Assembly (NCBI GenBank): GCA_025765595.1
Contig: JAIVFH010000084.1
Span: 88,576 to 152,575, forward strand
DNA: 64,000 nucleotides
Direction: 5' to 3'
Source: Obelidium mucronatum
Taxonomy: Eukaryota > Chytridiomycota > Chytridiomycetes > Chytridiales > Chytriomycetaceae
The notes beneath the pieces are model-generated. The model saw only the letters and a program-made list of their open reading frames with translations, ran no database searches and was not told the DNA's origin. Shown here in pieces: positions 57,346 to 64,000 of this stretch (position 1 is the first letter of the stretch; each line of letters begins with the position of its first letter). The position numbers and the translations under genes were made by a program.

Positions 57346-59218
57346 ATGGGCTGCTGTAATACGAAAGAAGAGCCCTGTGGATTTCACCGAAGAAGGTGAT
57401 TTCTGTTGAACTTTGTTTTGATTTAACAGTCCTTCCTCTCTCTACAGTGAATCTCACACACTTTGAATTGTTGCGAGCAATCGGCAAAGGCGCATATGGA
57501 AAAGTCAAGCTGGTAAAACACAAGAATACAAATATTCAGTATGCGTTGAAATATATCGACAAGGTTTGCTCGGAACGCTTGCTTGTGCTACTGTAGTTGC
57601 GATAATCAGAGTTAACTAAAATTTGAACACAATCGTCGCAAGAAACAATGCATAGCACAAAAAGCAGTCGATTATATCATCCAAGAGCGAAATTTGCTGG
57701 AAGATATCCACTGCCCTTTTGTCTGGTGGGTGAGAGTTGTAGGACTGACACTTGGTTTTATAACCTGGCATAAACAAAACAGCAATCTTCGATATTCTTT
57801 CCAAGACGATGAAAACATGTTTATGGTAATTGATTTGAAAACGGGAGGGGATCTGCGTTATGCGCTTACAAAGGGTGGGAAATTACCCGAGGAATCAGCA
57901 AAGTTCATGCTGGCCGAGATCCTGCTGGGGGTTATATATCTACACTCCAAAAAAGTTGTTCATAGAGACTTGAAACCAGAAAACAGTGAGTCGCCGTTTT
58001 TCAACACAGTTGATTTCGAATGTAATCCGTTGTATCAGTTCTTTTGGATGAATTAGGTCACGCATGCCTCACCGATTTTAATATCGCGACATACTACAAA
58101 GAAACGAGACTAATGCATGCGATCGCTGGAAGTCTGTCATATATGGGTGTGATTGCCTCTTTTTTCGCTCTCCCTCTTAACCCGTTCCTTTCAGCTCCAG
58201 AAATTCTGGATAAAGAAAAGAAGGGATATAATCAATGCATCGATTTTTGGAGCTTGGGAATTATTTTGTTTGAGATGTTATATGGAAAAGTAGGGATTGG
58301 CTTTTTGACTTGCAACACACCCCCAAATTCATAACATTATTATTCCAGAGACCATTCAGAGGCAAAACAGACGATGACGTAGAAGACGCTATCAAGTACA
58401 AGGACTATACCCTGCCATCAGAGCCGAAGATATCAAGCCATTGCTCTGATTTCATCAAAGGCTTTCTAACGAGACCCTATGTTAGAAAGGCTGGGAAGTA
58501 AGGAAACGGGAGGAGATGATAAAATATTAGGGCATCCTTGGTTTAATGGCTTTCGATTGGGATCTGATGGAGAAGGTTTGTTTCGAAAGATCCATTGCAA
58601 AATAGCTTAAAGATTACCACAGCTTCAAGGGAAAACCTATCTATGTCCCCAATGTGAGTAGTTTTTGTTTTACAACTTTTTTTAGTGGTGTTTGGGTTTT
58701 GAAAATCGACCGCCAAAAGCCCAAATCATTGAATGTCGACGAAACCATCGAGCTGGAAGAACTACTTTACTCAGACCATCAATTAAAAGCAAAGCCGAGG
58801 AAAATAAACAAAGGAGGGGAAACAGGTACGGAAGTCGGTTAATGAGGAAAAAATCAACGCTTTTAACATCTGCTACAGCAAAAAGCCAAGTCAGTCTCCA
58901 TCATCCGAAAGAGTCTGAGAAAAATAGAATCCAAATTCAAGCTGTTTGATTACACGAAAATGGCGGCTCCTGCTGGAGAGCGTAAACGATCAGCAGAATG
59001 GGACAAGAAACTTAGTCAATTTAAACGGAGTGCATCGTCTCTTAATAGCAGTGTTGGGGATGATTTGCGAGAAACTAGGTCTCAATATGTCATATTTGAG
59101 GCGGATACTATGACTATTGCTTCACGAATGAGTTCACGTACAGATTTGAGTAGCATTGGTGGCGGGTGGCGAAAGAGGGGACGAAGGGGTCCCTCAACTT
59201 CCAATCATTGGAGATAAA
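57346..59218 (+). pseudogene. YANK/STK32-like protein kinase K3, frame-broken
   Basis: Exon 1 (57346-57395, MGCCNTKEEP) is 50 nt where K1 and K2 have 49; it leaves the frame that would read VDFTEE. The domain then continues: LRAIGKGAYGKVKLV, YALKYIDK, an additional intron before KQCIAQKAVDYIIQER, NLRYSFQDDENMFMVIDL, HRDLKPEN, LTDFNIATYY, APEILD, FWSLGIILFEML. A second shift near 58475 puts ERLGSKETGGDD in another frame and a third lies near 58550 (AFDWDLMEK). The tail (ELEELLYSDHQLKAKPRK, then FKLFDYTKMAAPAGERKRS) is recognisable to 59218. Catalytic residues survive, so decay is recent if it is real. Confidence 0.75.
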
Positions 59219-59518
59219 CTAATGGAGAAGCTGGAAGGTTTTTCTAAACGACCAAGTATTGGAGATGCGCTGGCGGCAAATCCGTACGGAAGTGTCCCCT
59301 TGCTTCCAGATGATGTTTCTGCGCGGGAATGACCATTTTTGCAGTCTTTGAAGCTCCATCGAGCTATTTTCTTTTCTTCAATCTGTTTGCCCATAAATCT
59401 GCATTCAAACCAAATTACCTGTGAATTAAAGTGGAATAAGACGTAAATCTGTGAGGGCAGCTGCCATTGGCGACCCACTGGCCACTACATAAGATCTGAA
59501 TCAAATTCTTCAAACTCA

Positions 59519-61267
59519 ATGGGAGCCTGTTTGAGCATTTCATCCTACGGACGCGACGAAAAAGCGACACAAGGTTTGTCTGCCAATCAAAAATCTGTTA
59601 GAAAACAGAGTCGCTGTTCACTCACCATTGCACCACCGCACAGTCCGACTCGACGACTTTGAAGATGTCTCGCTAATCAAAGCTTCTTCTTCTGGAGGGC
59701 AAATAAAACTGGTCAAACACAAAGCGTCTGGGTTGCGAGTTATCTTGAAATCGATGGACAAGGCTGTGTGCAAGCAGAGAAAGACGATAGGACGCATAAT
59801 ACAAGAGCGAAGCATTCTTGTGAAACTTAATTCGCCGTTCATATGGTGCGTCCCTTGAGTAATTCTATTCTTTGAGCTGCCTCGTCTCATTCTACATTGG
59901 CAGTTCTTTGCGCTATGCATTCCAAGATGAGACCTGCTTGTACCTGGCTATGGATTTTAAGCCCGGTTTAGACCTCCGTAAAGAGTTTGACGGACGTGAA
60001 AAAGCTCCCCGAAAATGCAGCTTGTTTTATCGTGGCCCAAGTTGCCAGCGCTATTGCCTACATCCACTCTCATCAAATCGTTCACAGGAATGTAAGGCCT
60101 GAGAATCGTAAGAGCGGAAATCCATGCGCGTTTTACTTTTTTTCCTGAAAGTAAATTCGTTTTTTTGGCTGTTACGCTATATAGTGTTGCTGGATGAAAA
60201 CGGCCACGCGTTTTTAACAGACTTTAGGATGGCATCGTATTACGATGAGAAAACTCTCATGTATGTTACAACCGGGACGCTTGGATATATGGGTTTTGTA
60301 TTGAATACATTTTTCGATATTGAAACTAAAACTTCTCACACTTCACAGCCCCTGAGATGCTTAAGAAATGCGGATACACTCATACCATAGACTGGTGGAG
60401 TCTTGGAATTGTTCTATTCGAGATGCTGTATGGAAAGGTAGTGGTTGACTTCCATGAAAGTTTCGAGAAGTTAACTATAAATTATAGAGGCCCTTCCGTG
60501 GTAAAAAGGAAGAGAATATCAAAAAGTCGATTTTATCTGGGAAAATAACGTTCCCACCGAATCCCACTATATCGTCTGATTGCGTACATGTAATTAAAGG
60601 ATTCCTCAAAGACCATTCGCCAGATCGGCTCGGTAAATTTCTCTCTTTATTTTCCTCAGAAGCAATATACTAGGAATACTTATCTTCTATTTCAGGAGAC
60701 GCTGAAAGTGGTGGCTTTGCTAAACTCAAAACACTGAAGTGGTTTACAAGCATCAACTGGACTGATTTGGGGAACCAATCGGCAAAAGCACCATTTAAAC
60801 CGAAAGTAAGTTGCACGTTAACGTCAGAATTGAATAAATAGTCTTATTGTTTTAGGAAGTCCACTTAAAGCCAGCTATTAAGGAAGTCGATGATACAGTC
60901 ATGAAGAAAAAGAGCATTCTAAGCAGTAAGACTTATGACACCACCAGTTACATGCTCGTTTGTTAATACTACGGCAGTTTTACGCAAACCCAGCATCGCG
61001 CCACTTGAAACAGAGCAATTCCTTCCATTCGATCATGCAAAGACGCGCGGGACTGGAAAAAAGCCATGGAATAACTGGCTAAACGCCATTCACGACAATG
61101 ACGAGTCGTTACGGCAGCTGGCACTTCCAGTGGGAGATGCAACAGCATCATCAAACTTTATTGCAACAGAATGCGACTCAAATTCGAGCCTTAAAAGCCG
61201 GAACAGCTCTGGTTCTGATAGTAAAGAGGGAGAAAGTGGCGATGAGAAGGCGTCGATTGACTCTTGA
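59519..61267 (+). pseudogene. Degenerate YANK-like pseudokinase K4
   Basis: Exon 59519-59573 encodes MGACLSISSYGRDEKATQ, the cluster's acylation-type start. Exon 59644-59845 has LDDFEDVSLIKASSSGGQIKL, where the ATP-binding glycine loop is gone; the lysine survives (VILKSMDK). A frame change near 59995 precedes LPENAACFIVAQVASAIAY and HQIVHRNVRPEN. There the catalytic Asp of HRD is Asn and the following Lys is Arg. DFN is DFR. Later exons remain open and in phase (TGTLGYM-APEM, WWSLGIVLFEML, RPFRGK, GFLKDHSPDRLG). They end in a Ser-rich tail at 61267. No phosphotransfer activity is expected; it is either a scaffold pseudokinase or a dead gene. Confidence 0.75.
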
Positions 61268-61521
61268 CCAACATTCAAAGAAAACGCGTTACAATACCTT
61301 TCGTGTATATAGAATAAAAAGTATAGCCAAGTGGTGTTGCTTCTTTTGGATTTGGATTCTTTTTTTTTTTTGAAGCCCAGATGTTTACTTGTATGGAGAG
61401 GGAACAATGAAACCGGAATTTTGTGCAAAAAAAAGGCCGTGAATTTTGACCCACAGTGGTTTTATTATTTTAACACGCAGCCAATCGACTCTTGCCGGTT
61501 TTTTTAAGTTGTCTGCTTGAA

Positions 61522-63553
61522 ATGGGCGCCTGTTGTGCAAAGGAAGAGGTCAAGATTGACTTTGAAGCCGAAGGTAGGTCACAAGAATATCGCGTCTTCA
61601 AAGTTTTGGCAATCGTCGACTCTAACATCAACTGTTTAACCGCCATCAGTTAATTTGAGTCACTTTGACTTGCTGCGAGCGATCGGAAAGGGTGCTTTCG
61701 GGAAAGTCAAGATTGTCCAACACAAGAAAACCCAAGAGAAATATGCTTTAAAGTATATCAACAAGGAGCAATGTATCAAAATGAAAGCAGTCGATAATAT
61801 AATACAAGAGAGAAAGCTGCTTGAGATAGTCAATTGTCCGTTCGTTTGGTGAGAACTCTTTTTGGACTATACATTGCGTTCCAAAACATCTCTAATGAAA
61901 CCAAAATTTGTTCCTCAGTAACTTGATCTATGCCTTCCAAGACGACGATCATATGTTTATGGTCATGGATTTAAAGCTGGGAGGCGATATGCGCTTTCTT
62001 TTAACCAACAACAATAACAAATTACCTGAGGATTGGGTCAAGTTCTATGTGGCTCAAATAGCCCTGGGTTTGATGTATCTTCACTCGAAGCATGTCGTGC
62101 ATCGAGATTTAAAGCCAGACAACAGTTAGTGACTGATTCTTTGAACATGGTCAAATATCGTTGCTGACCGTTCCTCAGTTTTACTAGACAATAGGGGGAA
62201 CGCGTGTTTAACAGATTTTAATATTTCTACATATTGGAAAGACGGGAAGATGTTGCACGCTGTGGCTGGCAGTTTGGTGTATATGGGTATGCATCAAACC
62301 CAAAATTCAACAAAAAATGTTAACCCCGCTTGTAGCGCCCGAAATTCTCGAGCAAAAAGCGGGATATACGTATACGATCGATTGGTGGAGTCTTGGAGTG
62401 ATTCACTACGAAATGCTCTGTGGAAAGGTTTGAGTTTTTTTTTTTTTTGATTTCGAGGTTATAATTTCATTTAATTATTTTTTTTCGCTCATTACATACT
62501 CGATTTTAGCGGCCATTCCGTGCCAAGAAGAATGATGATCTGAAGAAAGTTAATCATCAGTGGGCCTTTGGAATTCCCACCAGAGGATGAAGTAAAGATT
62601 AGTCCGGCTTGTCAGGACGTTATTAGAGGGTTTCTGACTCGTCCCGCCGTTGACCGCTTGGGATCCAAAGAAAGTGGTGGAGATACAAGAATTAATACCC
62701 ATGAATGGTTTCTCGAATATGATTGGGATAAGCTTGATAGCGTATGTGGTTGCTTCTTTTTTTAGCTTTTAGCTTTGTGGTATGTGTTTCTAATTTTGCC
62801 ATACCCAAAGCTCGAAGTCACGGCTCCGTGGGTTCCTGATGTAAGTATTATTTAAGATGCTTTGGTTTGATGTTATCTCATATTCCATTTTTTTTTTCAA
62901 AGGCTTCCAAATTCAACTTTGACGACAAGCATGATATGGACGAAGTATTTTATGAAGATACCCCACTCAAGGCGAAACCGAGGAAAAAAGACAAGGATGG
63001 AAGATGTAAGTATTGTGTACTCGGTCTTTGCGAGAGTGTTAAACCTTTTTTTTTGGAAAAATAGCATCGGTGGCAAGCAAACTTTCTCGGCAGTCACTTG
63101 AAATGGCTAAAGAATACGAAAAGATTGATGCTCAGTACACCGTGTTTGACATAACAAAGGTAATTGCTGGGCTGTTTATTTCTTTGTGAGACGTTGTTTT
63201 TGACACAACCGTTATCGCAGCTGCCACCTGCAAAAGAACGAAAGAAGTCAAAGGTTTGGGAGGCCAAGATGACTGAAATTCAAAAACACGTCTCAAGTAG
63301 CAGAGCATCCCTTGCAAGTGCGCGAAGCAGCGCCGTTGATATTATGGATAATAGGTCTGAACACGTGGACATGGATGAGGAATACGGAACAATACGTAGT
63401 AAAGTGAGCGTGACAAGTCGAACGGGTGACTCGCATCGAAGTCTGGATGCTATTTCACCAGAGCTTCCGAGTATGCCTGGAGGATATGGTCGCGACTCTC
63501 AGACTCCGGCAGCGGCGGCAGGAGCAACTGGACACTGCGGACTCATCAATTGA
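61522..63553 (+). CDS. YANK/STK32-like protein kinase K5 with one frame break
   Basis: Exons 61522-61573, 61650-61848, 61919-62124, 62179-62286, 62336-62427, 62510-62741, 62811-62840, 62903-63005, 63065-63159 and 63221-63553. It starts MGACCAKEEVKIDFEAE. Landmarks: LRAIGKGAFGKVKIV, ALKYINKEQ, NLIYAFQDDDHMFMVMDL, HRDLKPDN, LTDFNISTYW, APEILEQ, WWSLGVIHYEML, GFLTRPAVDRLGSKESGG. Exon 62510-62741 is 232 nt instead of a multiple of three. An extra A near 62550 separates KKNDDLKKV from ISGPLEFPPEDE. The stop at 63553 follows CGLIN; the other frame (DTADSSIEAAASG) runs on to 63650, so the true end is uncertain. Confidence 0.78.
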
Positions 63554-63887
63554 GGCTGCGGCGTCTGGCTCAGAGTTTAATGCACCAACTTCTGCAAACG
63601 CCATAAATCCGACTGAGCAAGTCGCACCATCAACAACAGCAACCGATTAATCTTGGTTGTGGAATTGAGATATTTATACTTAAGCTTTTGAATAACTATT
63701 TACTTTTATTGCTATATATATTCGATTTCGAACTCGTCTCGATAAAAATCAATACCGCAAGCATAGCAGTCGTCCGTCGGGCAGAAGAGAAGAACGGCTC
63801 AAGTACGGTTACCTGCAATAGCTTGTGATTGAGAGGTGTGTTAACTTTGCCAAGGCGAAAGGCAGAAATTGAAAAAACTTCAAATCG

Positions 63888-64000
63888 ATGAGTTCGTATC
63901 CTTCCCTTCCCTGCCGCCTTCTAACGCCGCACAAACCCCGCACCAAAACAGAATTCTTCGACAAATTGACCGCAAAGCTCAGAGGCAGCAACGACCCGCG
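63888..64000 (+). CDS. Start of a gene running off the right edge
   Basis: ATG 63888 opens a frame to the window end (MSSYPSLPCRLLTPHKPRT, then EFFDKLTAKLRGS). No domain can be named from 37 residues. The pyrimidine-rich upstream stretch is compatible with a gene start but does not prove one. Confidence 0.4.
   Translation, partial: MSSYPSLPCRLLTPHKPRTKTEFFDKLTAKLRGSNDP

Overview
The window is eukaryotic and almost certainly fungal. It has short GT-AG introns (mostly 50-100 nt), Gln/Ser-rich low-complexity proteins, and twenty copies of the fungus-specific WOPR domain (Wor1/Pac2/Gti1/Ryp1/Sge1 family). Plant-type LRR exons joined to a SAM domain, a cAMP-receptor-like GPCR and YANK kinases suggest an early-diverging, possibly zoosporic (chytrid-like) fungus. 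That placement is an inference. Exon limits below were derived by hand from reading frame, splice sites and comparison between paralogs.

Layout. (1) 1-10932: WOPR genes W1-W6, all on +; W2, W3 and W5 are visibly broken. (2) 10933-17365: an intact-looking 2.9-kb hAT DNA transposon (11909-14818) with 19-bp terminal inverted repeats and a perfect 8-bp target duplication, then a minus-strand LRR-TM-SAM receptor-like gene with one leucine-rich repeat per exon. (3) 17667-36345: WOPR genes W7-W18, twelve open copies head to tail on +. (4) 36590-39323: a ten-exon SEC63 gene on minus. (5) 39742-42695: W19 and W20, both frame-broken. (6) 42767-51934: a broken GT31 glycosyltransferase, a broken GPCR, an unknown 222-aa ORF, a coiled-coil protein, an intact signal peptide peptidase and a frame-broken NIPA-type transporter. 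(7) 52207-63650: five STK32/YANK-like kinases, one of them pseudokinase-like, with the signal peptidase subunit gene SPC1 embedded between copies 2 and 3. The first exon of another gene starts at 63888.

The outstanding feature is the array of twenty diverged WOPR regulators, all transcribed in the same direction. The WOPR domain is normally found in one to a few genes per fungal genome. Most copies share ancestral intron positions. Most also end in an uncharacterised module of the form CxCGGL - spacer - W - P(V/I)xLxPL. Three copies (W16-W18) carry a different LxPLPPS tail. Copies differ in linker length, intron loss and gain, base composition and state of decay, which is a birth-and-death pattern for a putative transcription-factor family. 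SEC63, signal peptide peptidase and SPC1 are intact single-copy ER genes lying among these expansions. Frameshifts are frequent in the other genes, so some may be assembly errors; this is flagged wherever it matters.
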